Position numbers and translations under genes: made by a program. From CAYRYU01 sp964428355 (lineage in GTDB: Bacteria > Muiribacteriota > Ozemobacteria > Ozemobacterales > Ozemobacteraceae), in assembly GCA_964428355.1 (NCBI GenBank), contig CAYRYU010000026.1, positions 1 through 64,000 on the forward strand: a stretch of DNA of 64,000 nucleotides, written 5' to 3'. The notes under the pieces were generated by a model, which did not search any database, was not told the origin of the DNA, and saw only the letters and a program-made list of their open reading frames with translations. Shown piece after piece: positions 53,761 to 62,486 of this stretch (its first letter is position 1; every line of letters starts with the position of its first letter).

Positions 53761-54081
53761 GGACTTTCCCATTCCTTGCTGACAAAAATGGGGGAATGTT
53801 CTACCATCATCCGGGTGGAATATCTGCTGGAGGATTTCTTGAATTGAACGAAACGACGGGCGGCACCCCTGAGGAAGTCGAGGCCTTTTCGGACTCGTTG
53901 TTCGGCTACCATCCGCTTCTTCTGGCTGCCGGCATCTTCTCGGCCATTCTCGGTCTCCAGCTGGTCGTAGGTCTTTCCCACCTGGTGAAGCTTCCGTCGT
54001 CAGGGGTGTCGATCCTGGTGCTTGGCCTGCTCTTCCTCGGAATCACGCTCGCTTCGCGAAGATTCACAGGAATCTGGCTCA
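53761..54081 (+). repeat. 321-bp direct repeat (functional copy)
   Basis: Partner of 40917-41237; includes the promoter, Shine-Dalgarno and first 79 codons of the TPR gene. See the pseudogene entry for mismatches. Confidence 0.9.
53779..53807 (+). promoter_or_regulatory. Sigma70-like promoter of the TPR membrane gene
   Basis: CTGACA (53779-53784), 17-bp spacer, TACCAT (53802-53807). Both copies of the repeat keep the -10 and spacing; the dead copy has CTGTCA as -35. A start at 53796 would fall inside this promoter, so the TTG at 53844, 9 bp after GGAGGA (53829-53834), is preferred. Confidence 0.45.
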
Positions 54082-55130
54082 GACGGCGGGGGCTCAACTT
54101 TCCCACGGTCGTGATCTGGTCGTTCCCCCTTCTCACCTTCCTTTTCACCTACATTTTTTCGTTCCTCCTGCTCGTTGCGTGGCCGGGACACGCAGGCCGG
54201 GGGTTCTGGCCCGAGTTCCTCCGTCTCAACCCCAAGACCACGACCGTCATGTTCACCTCCAGCTTCTCGGGTTTCTTTTTGTGCATGTTGATCCTGGTCA
54301 TCATCGAAACCATAAGATACGTCCAGTGGTCGGTTGGTCTGGCGGTCAGGTTTTCCTGGGGGGAAGACCCTGCCGGGGCGGTTTCCGGAAAGAATCCCCC
54401 GCCCCCGGGCTCCGAAGCCACCCCTCCGGAAACGGAAAAGGCAAGGTCCGGGGCGGAGGACCAGTTCCAGAAGGTCAGGGCGAAGCTCGACGCATTCCAC
54501 GCACTCAGGGCCCAATCATCACGATTCACCCGACGGGCGCTCGGAGCGGTTTTCCTTCTCCTGGTAGGCGTGAGCTCGTGGATAATCTTTCTCAAGCCCG
54601 AAACGATCCTCTTCTATCGTTCAGAGGTCCAGCTCCAGACACGCCAGCATCCCGAAATCGCTTTCGAGACCCTCAACCACCTTGCCCAGAAGTATCCGGA
54701 TTACAAGTACCTCGATACCGTCAAATTCCGCGCAGCCTGGACCCTGGACCGGCGGATGGGCGATTATCCGGGAGCGGTCAAACGCTTCGAGGGGTTCCTT
54801 GGGGAGTTCGGCTACGAAAACGTGTGGACCGACGACGTCCTGACGAACCTGGTCCGCCTCCAGCTCGATAAGTGCCACAATGCGACAGAATCCCTGAAAT
54901 GGGCGGAAATCTATGGGGAGAAGTTTCCGAACGGTTTGATGGCCCCCCAGATCGCCCTCTACCGGATCCGCGCGCTTTCCGAAACGGGCCGGACGGATGC
55001 CGCAAAGGACGCGCTGGCCAAAGCCAGGGAACAGTTCGGTGGAGCGGTTATGAACATCTATGACAACGAGGACGATTTCGTCTCCACTCTGACCTTCGCC
55101 GACGCGCTCAGGAGCCTCAACCTGGACTGA
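53844..55130 (+). CDS. Membrane protein with C-terminal TPR-like domain
   Basis: About 428 aa from TTG 53844. Hydrophobic helices at about 25-90 (LLLAAGIFSAILGLQLVVGL, SILVLGLLFLGITLAS), 110-130 (IWSFPLLTFLFTYIFSFLL) and 225-245 (ALGAVFLLLVGVSSWIIFL), the last leading to a soluble part with TPR/YbgF-like repeats (EIAFETLNHLAQKYPDYKYL, YPGAVKRFEGFLGEFGYEN, ESLKWAEIYGEKFPNGLMAP). The end resembles tetratricopeptide anchors of envelope assembly. Its 5' end is duplicated at 40917. Convergent with tilS, 19 bp between stops. Confidence 0.75.
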   Translation: MNETTGGTPEEVEAFSDSLFGYHPLLLAAGIFSAILGLQLVVGLSHLVKLPSSGVSILVLGLLFLGITLASRRFTGIWLRRRGLNFPTVVIWSFPLLTFLFTYIFSFLLLVAWPGHAGRGFWPEFLRLNPKTTTVMFTSSFSGFFLCMLILVIIETIRYVQWSVGLAVRFSWGEDPAGAVSGKNPPPPGSEATPPETEKARSGAEDQFQKVRAKLDAFHALRAQSSRFTRRALGAVFLLLVGVSSWIIFLKPETILFYRSEVQLQTRQHPEIAFETLNHLAQKYPDYKYLDTVKFRAAWTLDRRMGDYPGAVKRFEGFLGEFGYENVWTDDVLTNLVRLQLDKCHNATESLKWAEIYGEKFPNGLMAPQIALYRIRALSETGRTDAAKDALAKAREQFGGAVMNIYDNEDDFVSTLTFADALRSLNLD

Positions 55131-55148
55131 AACTGCCGGCGGCCCTTT

Positions 55149-56558
55149 TCAGCTTCCGGCTTCGGGGCATGGTTTCCCTTCTTGTCCGACGGGCTTCCCA
55201 ATCCGGGGGGTCTTCCTGAATCCGAGAACCCATGCGTCCGGGAACGGGCTGCCCGCAGTTCCCCGGGCCCAGGCGATTCCCGGGATCCAGACGATCTGGT
55301 CATCCCACGCCACCACGGTCAGGCTCTCCCGAACGTGGACCGGGATCTTCCTGTCGATCAGCCAACGGCACAGCTTCTTCCCTCCCCGTCCTTTTGCCGG
55401 GTGGAAGCGGTCTCCCGGTTTCCGCCCCCGGATCAGGAGGAGTTTTCCGAGAAGGAAGGGATCGACCCAGATCCGGTTCGGGAAATCGGGGTGGGGGTCC
55501 CTGGAGAGAAGGAATTCGCGGTCGGCAAACGCCGCAGGAACATCAGGTATCAGCTTGGCCGGTTTTCCTTTGAGAACGGAGGAAGGGAGGACCCGTTCCA
55601 GCCCTGATGCCGTCCTCACCACGAATCCCCCATCGATCTGGACGCGCCTTCCGCAGCGCCCCTCCCGGACCAACTCTTCGAGACGTTGAAGGCGGGGGCG
55701 GGTCAGGCTTCCTTCGGAAACCCCCGGGAGCAGCCAGTGTTTGATCATCTCCCTCAGCATGAGCGCATTCTTGACAGACCCGGTTTCCAGTATCGGAGAC
55801 TCGGCCAGTGTTGGAACCCTCCTGACCCTCCGTTGGAGAAGAAGGAACGCATCCCGGAGATCACCCGCAAGGTTACTGATCCGCCGGGCGATTCCGGGCC
55901 TCATGCTCTCGAGAAAAGGAATCAGTTCGCTTCGGATCCGGTTTCGGAGGAACCGGGGATCGGCATTGGTCTCGTCGGTCAGCCACGGTTGCCCCAGTTC
56001 GTCCAGGACCGCCAGGATTTCGCTCCTCGAAAGACCAAGTAGAGGCCGCCAGAGGCGGAGCGCGCCACCACCCACGGGAAGAACCGAGACGCGGCGCATG
56101 CCCCCGATTCCCTGCAGTGAGGCTCCCCTGATGAGCCTCATGAGAACGGTCTCGGCCTGATCGTCACCGTGGTGGCCGAGGGCTATGGTCTCGGCTCCGG
56201 TGAGCCGCGCCATTTCGGAGAAAGCCGCGAAACGTTCCCGTCTGGCCCATGCCTCCGTCCCTCCCATCGCCGAAATCTCCCCGGGCAGCGGAGGTTGAAG
56301 AAGGGTCGAAAAGAAAGGCAGGGAAAGCCTCTCCGCAAGTTGCCGGACCCATTCCGCGTCCGAACCGCTGCCGGCCCTCAGCCCGTGGTCGACATGAAAA
56401 ACGTGCAGCTGGAGCCCGCTTTCAACGCCGATACCGTGCAGAAGGCGCAAAAGAGCGACCGAGTCGGCCCCCCCGGACACTCCGATGCCGATCCGGGTGG
56501 CGGGAATCCTTCCCAGGAGCCGGCGCGCCTTTCTCGCGAAGATCGGATCCTTTTCCAT
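55149..56558 (-). CDS. tilS: tRNA(Ile)-lysidine synthetase
   Basis: 469 aa. PP-loop ATPase motif GIGVSGGADSVALLRLLH near residue 27, HVFHVDHGLR, and IALGHHGDDQAETVLMRLIRG, then the WLTDETNADPRFLRNRIR stretch, all typical of TilS; a C-terminal extension contains KPGDRFHPAKGRGGKKLCRW, the usual TilS C-terminal pattern. It attaches lysine to C34 of tRNA-Ile(CAU) so that it reads AUA. The full-length domain set and normal length argue for an active gene. Confidence 0.92.
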   Translation of the reverse strand: MEKDPIFARKARRLLGRIPATRIGIGVSGGADSVALLRLLHGIGVESGLQLHVFHVDHGLRAGSGSDAEWVRQLAERLSLPFFSTLLQPPLPGEISAMGGTEAWARRERFAAFSEMARLTGAETIALGHHGDDQAETVLMRLIRGASLQGIGGMRRVSVLPVGGGALRLWRPLLGLSRSEILAVLDELGQPWLTDETNADPRFLRNRIRSELIPFLESMRPGIARRISNLAGDLRDAFLLLQRRVRRVPTLAESPILETGSVKNALMLREMIKHWLLPGVSEGSLTRPRLQRLEELVREGRCGRRVQIDGGFVVRTASGLERVLPSSVLKGKPAKLIPDVPAAFADREFLLSRDPHPDFPNRIWVDPFLLGKLLLIRGRKPGDRFHPAKGRGGKKLCRWLIDRKIPVHVRESLTVVAWDDQIVWIPGIAWARGTAGSPFPDAWVLGFRKTPRIGKPVGQEGKPCPEAGS

Positions 56559-56629
56559 GGCTTCTCTCCGATTTTACCACCGCGGCAACCCCAAAAACAG
56601 TGATACCACCGATCAGCACCAAGACATGT

Positions 56630-58474
56630 TCAACCTGCCGATTTGGCGGGGACCTCCGGAGCTGCAACGAACTGGCGATCGTACAACCTCTTGTAGAGCC
56701 CCCCTTTCCGACACAACTCATCGTGGGTTCCACGCTCCACCAGCCGGCCCGACTCAACCACGCAGATGAGATCGGCATTCCGGATGGTCGTGAGCCGGTG
56801 CGCGATAACGACGGCGGTGCGGCCCGCCAGAAGACGTTCCAGGGCCTCCTGGATCAGCCTTTCGGTGATCGTGTCCACGCTGGCGGTCGCCTCGTCCAGG
56901 ATCAGGATGCGCGGATCGGCCAGGATCGCCCTGGCGATGCAAACCAACTGCCGCTGTCCTATCGAAAGATTGACTCCCCCTTCCAGGATTCGCGTGTGAT
57001 ACCCCTCCGGAAGAGCCTTGATGAATTCGTGCGCGTTCGCCGACCTCGCCGCCGATTCCACTTCCGCCATGGGAGATCCGGGGCGTGAGAACCTGATATT
57101 GTCCGCCACGGATCCGTTGAAGAGGAAGGGATCCTGCGGGACGAGGCCCATCTGACCCCGAAGCGACCGTTGGGTGACGCTCCGGACGTCGATTCCGTCG
57201 ATCGTGACCGCTCCCGCAGTCACATCGTGCAACCGCGCGATCAGGCCCGCGATCGTGGTCTTCCCCGCACCGGTGGGCCCGACCAGGGCGACCGTCCGTC
57301 CGGGTTCGATGACGAGGTCGACCCCGGTCAGGACAGGTGTCCCGGGGACATAGTGAAATCCGACGCCGCAAAGCTCGACCTTTCCGGAAACCCTCGGAAG
57401 TTCGAACGCGTCCGGGGAATCTCCGAGTTCCGGAACCGTGTGGAGCAGCTCCAGAACCCTCTCCCCGCCGGCCATCGCGGATTGCATTGTGGAGTACAAC
57501 TGGGAAAGGTCCTGTATGGGCTGGAAGAACCGCGTCACGTAGGCGAGAAACGCAACGACCGTCCCGAGCGTGATCTCCCCGCGGGCGACGGCGGCGCCGC
57601 CCACCCACAGCACGGTTCCCGTCGCAAGCAGCGCCAGGAAATCCACGGTCGGCAGGAACAGGAATGACAGGGACATCGCGTCGATGTTGGCATCCCGGTT
57701 CGCGCGATTCACCTCCTCGAACCTCTCGGCTGAAACCCCCTCCCGAGCGAAGGCCTGGATGACCCGGATCCCCGAAATGTCCTCCGCAAGTCCGCCGACC
57801 ACGGCCGCGATCCTGTTCCGGGTCTGTCGGAAAGCGGCCCGGGCCTTTCTCGAGAAGATCCAGGTTGCCGAAAGCATCAGCGGCAGTACGGCAAATGCCG
57901 CCAGCGCGAGCTTCACGTTCATCGAGAGCATGACCATGACGATCCCCGAAAAGACCACGGCATCTCCCAGAAGAGTCGCGACTCCCTCCGAAAGGAGATC
58001 GTTTATCACGGCGACATCGTTGATTACCCGCGAGATCGTGACGCCGACGATATGGGTATGGTGATACGAAACCGGCAACTCCTGAAGATGCCGGAAAAGA
58101 CTTCCCCGGAGTGTCTCGAGAACCCGGAGCCCCACCCTGGAAAGCAGATACTGCTGGGAAGCAGTCGCCACGTAGATTCCAAGGAATGCCGTTGCCATGA
58201 GGAATGAAGTGAAAACGAGTCCCTGGACGTCACCGGAAGCGATGTCCCGGTCGATGGCAACCTTTACCAGACAGGGAGTCGTCAGGGCAAGAGCGGAGGA
58301 AACCGTCATCAGCCCAAGTGCTCCCGCCATCCTCTTCCAGTGCGGAACAAGGAAACGGAGCAGGCCGGCCAGGACCCCGGCATCGAAAGCCCGCCCTTCG
58401 GTTTCCTTCCCGAACTTCTGGATCGCGCTGCGGGGCCCCATGGAGGAACCCGTCGACCCGATGGAAAAGCTCAT
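56630..58474 (-). CDS. ABC exporter subunit, catalytic-site Walker B
   Basis: 614 aa: six-helix membrane domain (about residues 40-330), then an ATPase domain with Walker A GPTGAGKTTI, signature INLSIGQRQLVCIARAIL (LSIGQ in place of LSGGQ), Walker B ILILDEATASVD with catalytic Glu, and switch His in VVIAHRLTTI. Overlaps the partner gene by 4 bp (58471-58474). The pair would form a heterodimer like TM287/288 or BmrCD. Exported substrate unknown. Confidence 0.9.
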   Translation of the reverse strand: MSFSIGSTGSSMGPRSAIQKFGKETEGRAFDAGVLAGLLRFLVPHWKRMAGALGLMTVSSALALTTPCLVKVAIDRDIASGDVQGLVFTSFLMATAFLGIYVATASQQYLLSRVGLRVLETLRGSLFRHLQELPVSYHHTHIVGVTISRVINDVAVINDLLSEGVATLLGDAVVFSGIVMVMLSMNVKLALAAFAVLPLMLSATWIFSRKARAAFRQTRNRIAAVVGGLAEDISGIRVIQAFAREGVSAERFEEVNRANRDANIDAMSLSFLFLPTVDFLALLATGTVLWVGGAAVARGEITLGTVVAFLAYVTRFFQPIQDLSQLYSTMQSAMAGGERVLELLHTVPELGDSPDAFELPRVSGKVELCGVGFHYVPGTPVLTGVDLVIEPGRTVALVGPTGAGKTTIAGLIARLHDVTAGAVTIDGIDVRSVTQRSLRGQMGLVPQDPFLFNGSVADNIRFSRPGSPMAEVESAARSANAHEFIKALPEGYHTRILEGGVNLSIGQRQLVCIARAILADPRILILDEATASVDTITERLIQEALERLLAGRTAVVIAHRLTTIRNADLICVVESGRLVERGTHDELCRKGGLYKRLYDRQFVAAPEVPAKSAG

Positions 58475-60210
58475 GGATTGCCACTCTCCGACTGTCTGTG
58501 GTAAAGCTCCGCATAAAGCCCAGAAGAACGCAACAATTCCTCATGCTTACCGCTTGCGGCGATTCTTCCCTGTTCGAGGATCAGAACCTGGTCGGCTTTC
58601 CTCAAGGTGCTCATCCGCTGTGCGATCACGAAGCAGGTTCTTCCTTCCATCAATTTTCCCAAAGCCGCCTGGATCAACTCCTCGGTTCCCGTGTCCACGC
58701 TTGCCGTGGCATCGTCGAGTATCAGTATTTTCGGGTCTTTGAGGAGGGTCCGCGCAATCGCGATACGTTGTTTCTGGCCGCCCGAGAGGGTCACCCCCCT
58801 TTCCCCGATGACGGTATCGTAGCCGTTCGGAAGCTCCAGGATGAAACCGTGCGCCTGGGCGGCCGTGGCCGCGGCAATCAGCTCGGGCTCACTCGCTCCC
58901 GGCCGTCCGAAGAGGAGGTTTTCCCTGACCGTGGTCGCAAAAAGCGTGGTCTCCTGCAACACGATACCTACCTGGTCCCTGAGGGAGGCGAGGGTCACAT
59001 CCTTGCTGTCTAACCCGTCGATGAGGATCCTTCCCCCCGTCGGATCGTAGAATCGGGGAATCAGGTTGATGATGGTCGACTTTCCCGACCCCGTCGTTCC
59101 CAGGATCGCCACGACGGTTCCCCGGTCGGCCCTGAACGTGACGTTTTTCAGGATCCGGTGTCCCCGGAAATAGGCGAAGGATACACCTTCGAACAGCACC
59201 TCCCCACGCACGGGAGGAAGAGGTCGCGCGCCAGGGGAATCCCTGACCTCTGAAACCGCGTCGAGAATCTCGAAGATCCGTTCACCGGCCGCCGAGGCCT
59301 GGGCAACAGCGGGAATGATCGTCCCGATCCGCCGGACGGGCACGATCAGAAGGCCGAGATACGTGGAGAACGCGACGAGCTCACCAAGTGTCAAGCCCCC
59401 GCCGATCACGAGCCATCCCCCGTATCCGATTATGATTACCGAAGCCAGGTTCGCTATGAGGTCGATCAGCGGAGAGTTCAGTGCCTGGATCCTCGCGACT
59501 CCGGAGGTGAGGGTGAACCATCGGCGGTTTTCACGGGAGAACCTTCCGATCTCGGCTTCTTCCTGGGCGAAGGCCTTGACTATCCGGACTCCCCGAAGGT
59601 TCTGTTCGAGGCGGGTGGTCACCTTGGCCAGCTGCTTCTGGACGATTAGGGCCATGGGCCTGAGCCGACTTCCGAGTGAAAACGCGCGCCATGCAAGGAG
59701 GGGCATCGTCGACAGGGACAGCAATGCAAGGCGGGGGTTCATCCAGGCAAGCATCAGCCCGGTTCCAACCAGGAGGATCACCCCATCGGCGATACGGAGG
59801 AAGGCTCGCCCGGTGATGAAGCGGATCCGTTCCACATCCTGGATTGCCCGGGTCAAAAGCTGGCCTGTCTCGCTCCTGTCATGATAGGAGAAGGAAAGGC
59901 GGGAAAGCTGCCGGTGGATGGCATTCCGGAGATCGTATGCGACGCTCTGGGAGGCGGTTTCGCTCCATCTTCCCTGGAGGAATCCCAGGCCGCTTTTCAG
60001 GAAGGCGAGCACCAGAAGCGCGATCACGGAATCCGAAACGACCGATGGATCCTTCCCTCCGATCCCGTGATCGACGATCCACCGGACGAACTGGGGGATC
60101 GCGAGCGCCAACCCGTTGATGGCAAGGAGGGCCAGGTAGCCTCCCAGCGTCAGGCCCCAATAAGGCCGAAGCAATCCCAGACACCGCCAAAGGATCTTCC
60201 CAGAATTCAT
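58471..60210 (-). CDS. ABC exporter subunit with degenerate ATP site
   Basis: About 579 aa from the ATG at 60210 (MNSGKILWRC). Same architecture: six helices, Walker A GTTGSGKSTI, signature VTLSGGQKQRIAIARTLL, but Walker B reads ILILDDATASVD, with Asp instead of the catalytic Glu, and the switch position is Gln (FVIAQRMSTL). This matches the degenerate partner of heterodimeric exporters, whose own Walker B faces the partner's altered signature (LSIGQ). First gene of the pair, divergent from the TPR-ankyrin gene. Confidence 0.9.
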   Translation of the reverse strand: MNSGKILWRCLGLLRPYWGLTLGGYLALLAINGLALAIPQFVRWIVDHGIGGKDPSVVSDSVIALLVLAFLKSGLGFLQGRWSETASQSVAYDLRNAIHRQLSRLSFSYHDRSETGQLLTRAIQDVERIRFITGRAFLRIADGVILLVGTGLMLAWMNPRLALLSLSTMPLLAWRAFSLGSRLRPMALIVQKQLAKVTTRLEQNLRGVRIVKAFAQEEAEIGRFSRENRRWFTLTSGVARIQALNSPLIDLIANLASVIIIGYGGWLVIGGGLTLGELVAFSTYLGLLIVPVRRIGTIIPAVAQASAAGERIFEILDAVSEVRDSPGARPLPPVRGEVLFEGVSFAYFRGHRILKNVTFRADRGTVVAILGTTGSGKSTIINLIPRFYDPTGGRILIDGLDSKDVTLASLRDQVGIVLQETTLFATTVRENLLFGRPGASEPELIAAATAAQAHGFILELPNGYDTVIGERGVTLSGGQKQRIAIARTLLKDPKILILDDATASVDTGTEELIQAALGKLMEGRTCFVIAQRMSTLRKADQVLILEQGRIAASGKHEELLRSSGLYAELYHRQSESGNP

Positions 60211-60389
60211 CCGGTCACCGACGTTCTTCCACTTCGATGCGATTCCCTTCCGCTTGTGAGAGGACCATTCCTCACCCGTTCCGGCGAAAGAATGGAATGT
60301 CCGGAATGGGTAAACGATTTCGCCGGAGCTGGAAGATGGTATCATCTTTGTGGGAATTTCCGGATGGGGAATTCTTTTCGGAGGGAAAA

Positions 60390-61523
60390 ATGAAGAGATT
60401 CCATTGGCTCGCGGTCTTGGCCCTGCTTCTTGGTGGATTGCCAGGAAGCGACCACCATGCTTCTGCCCAGGGGAGCCCCCAGATCGAGAAGCTCAGGGAC
60501 TCACTCGACCAGAATCCCGAGAATGCAACGGGCTGGTACAACCTTGGCGTCCTCTATCTTCAGAAAGACCAGCTCGAGGAAGCACACGAAAGTTTCCAGA
60601 AAGCCATCGAGGTGAATCCGGAGTTGGCGGTGGCCCACTACAACCTTGGGATAACGTGCCAGAAACTGAAGCGGCTGGAAGACGCGGCAGCAGCTTTCCA
60701 GAGGGCGGGAGAGCTCGACAGTTCAAACGGATCCGCTTTCCTGAACCTGGGCGGTGCCTTGCAGGGGCAGGGAAAGTTCGCCGAAGCGGCCGAAGCCTAC
60801 CGACAGGCGGCGGCCATCAACCCCCAGGACGTCGAGTCCCAGTTCGGTCTTGCCTGGATGCTCTGGCAATCGGGCCAGGTGGACGCCGCCGAAGAGCAGT
60901 ATCCGGTCCTCGCGGCTCTCGACAAGACCCGGGCGGACAATCTGTACAACCAGTACAGGCAGGCGCGCGCGGCTGGCGCGACCGGCGAGGGGAACCTTCT
61001 CTCCGCGGTCCAGAAAGGGGCAAAAGACGAGGTCGAGCAGATCCTGGTGAAGGGTGCCGACCCCAACCAACCCGGTGAGGGAGGGAAACTCCCGCTTCAT
61101 CTGGCCATCGAGACGGGCAAGAACGATATCGTCGATCTTCTGCTTTCTAACAAGGCGGATCCCCAGTCCAGGGATGGGCTGAACCAGACCCCACTCCACG
61201 TTGCAGCCTGGAAGAACAACGCCCAGGCCGCCCGGGCTCTTCTTGCGGCCGGTGCCCCGGTGGATGCCCGGGGATTCGATTCCCCCGCCGATGGCCCGAG
61301 CGAAACGACCCCGTTGATCATGGCGGCACAGTCTGACGCCGTCGAGGTTGCCGAGATCCTGATCGAGGCGAAGGCTGACGTGAACGCCCTGACGAACGTC
61401 AAGAACGGAACGTTCCGCCGTTCAGCCCTTTTCTGGGCTGAGAAGAGCAACTCCAACCGGGTTGCCGAACTCCTTCGGAAGCATGGCGCGGAAAAGTTTC
61501 CGTCCGGAGCTACCCAGAACTGA
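60390..61523 (+). CDS. Exported TPR-ankyrin protein
   Basis: 377 aa from the ATG at 60390 (GGAGGG upstream). Signal peptide (FHWLAVLALLLGGLPG, cleaved near ASA). Four TPRs (NATGWYNLGVLYLQKDQLEEA, PELAVAHYNLGITCQKLKRLE, GSAFLNLGGALQGQGKFAEA), then ankyrin repeats (VEQILVKGADPNQPGEGGKL, GKNDIVDLLLSNKADPQS, NAQAARALLAAGAPVDARG). Both types bind proteins, so this is a periplasmic scaffold. A -10-like TATCAT precedes the gene at about 60339. Confidence 0.8.
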   Translation: MKRFHWLAVLALLLGGLPGSDHHASAQGSPQIEKLRDSLDQNPENATGWYNLGVLYLQKDQLEEAHESFQKAIEVNPELAVAHYNLGITCQKLKRLEDAAAAFQRAGELDSSNGSAFLNLGGALQGQGKFAEAAEAYRQAAAINPQDVESQFGLAWMLWQSGQVDAAEEQYPVLAALDKTRADNLYNQYRQARAAGATGEGNLLSAVQKGAKDEVEQILVKGADPNQPGEGGKLPLHLAIETGKNDIVDLLLSNKADPQSRDGLNQTPLHVAAWKNNAQAARALLAAGAPVDARGFDSPADGPSETTPLIMAAQSDAVEVAEILIEAKADVNALTNVKNGTFRRSALFWAEKSNSNRVAELLRKHGAEKFPSGATQN

Positions 61524-61610
61524 ATCCGGTCGGGTCGGGTGAACCTGGCCTTCCAGATGTCCCGAGCCAGACCCCAGTTTCCGCCTGGAGTTGGTGCCTG
61601 CCCCGTTTCT

Positions 61611-62291
61611 TCAGTTTCCGGTTGCGTCTCCGCCCGGAACTCCGCAAAAGGCGGCAAACCTGGGATGCAGGAACACCAGATGGCGGAAGGTGTCGACCAG
61701 GATGGACAGCCCCGCGAGGAGATTCTTCAACCCGATCTCACACGCCGAATCGTCCGTCGTCCAAAGGTGCTCCTGGCCGATGCTTCCGGTATCGACCAGC
61801 CGCCCCGCCCGGCGTCCGAGTTTTCGCCCTGGATAGAGACAGTCGAGCAACTGGGTAAAGGACTCGTTGAACCACTGGAAGTTCTGGTTCGCCTGGTCGA
61901 CGAGGAGACCCATCGGCCCATCGAGAACCGGGCCTTCGGGGAACTTCGGGTTGAAGATCCCATCGACCTCCTTCTTGAAATAGATCGCGTTCCCGGTGTT
62001 GAGGGTTTTCTCGAGCGCATGGATCAGCGACAGGAAGATCGCGGCATGCGTCATGAGTTCCCTTGTCATGATCAGGCCTGGAAGTATCTTTGCGGTGAAG
62101 TACATCTCGTATGCCGTCTTCCCAAGATGGACCGACAACTCGTACAAGAGCCGGTAGTAGATCTCGAGCTTCAGGAACAGATCGCCTTTCGGAGTGGAAA
62201 TGACTTCTCCGGTCGCTTCCGGGAGCGCAAGTTTGCCCAGCTCCCCCTGAAGTTGGAATACCTCCATCAACAGTTCGGTTTTTCTGCTCAT
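61611..62291 (-). CDS. Helical protein of unknown function
   Basis: 226 aa, no signal peptide. Start ATG at 62291 has AAAGGAT upstream. Mostly alpha-helical (KLEIYYRLLYELSVHLGKTA, MTHAAIFLSLIHALEKTLNT), no recognised motif; ends in FCGVPGGDATGN. Convergent with the TPR-ankyrin gene. Cytoplasmic location is likely; nothing more can be said. Confidence 0.6.
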   Translation of the reverse strand: MSRKTELLMEVFQLQGELGKLALPEATGEVISTPKGDLFLKLEIYYRLLYELSVHLGKTAYEMYFTAKILPGLIMTRELMTHAAIFLSLIHALEKTLNTGNAIYFKKEVDGIFNPKFPEGPVLDGPMGLLVDQANQNFQWFNESFTQLLDCLYPGRKLGRRAGRLVDTGSIGQEHLWTTDDSACEIGLKNLLAGLSILVDTFRHLVFLHPRFAAFCGVPGGDATGN

Positions 62292-62486
62292 CCCCTAGAT
62301 CCTTTCTCTTTTCCGTTAGCCCTCTTGGTGGCTCTGAACAATGATATCACGGTCGACCGTCGGGCAAAACCGTCCGACTTCTTCCGGGCCATCACCCCTG
62401 TTGTGCTATCATCTCACGAGTCCTCACCTCAACTGATGGAGGGGCCCCGTGGGTATCCCGGAGATGATCGATTCGCTTCACCCGCT

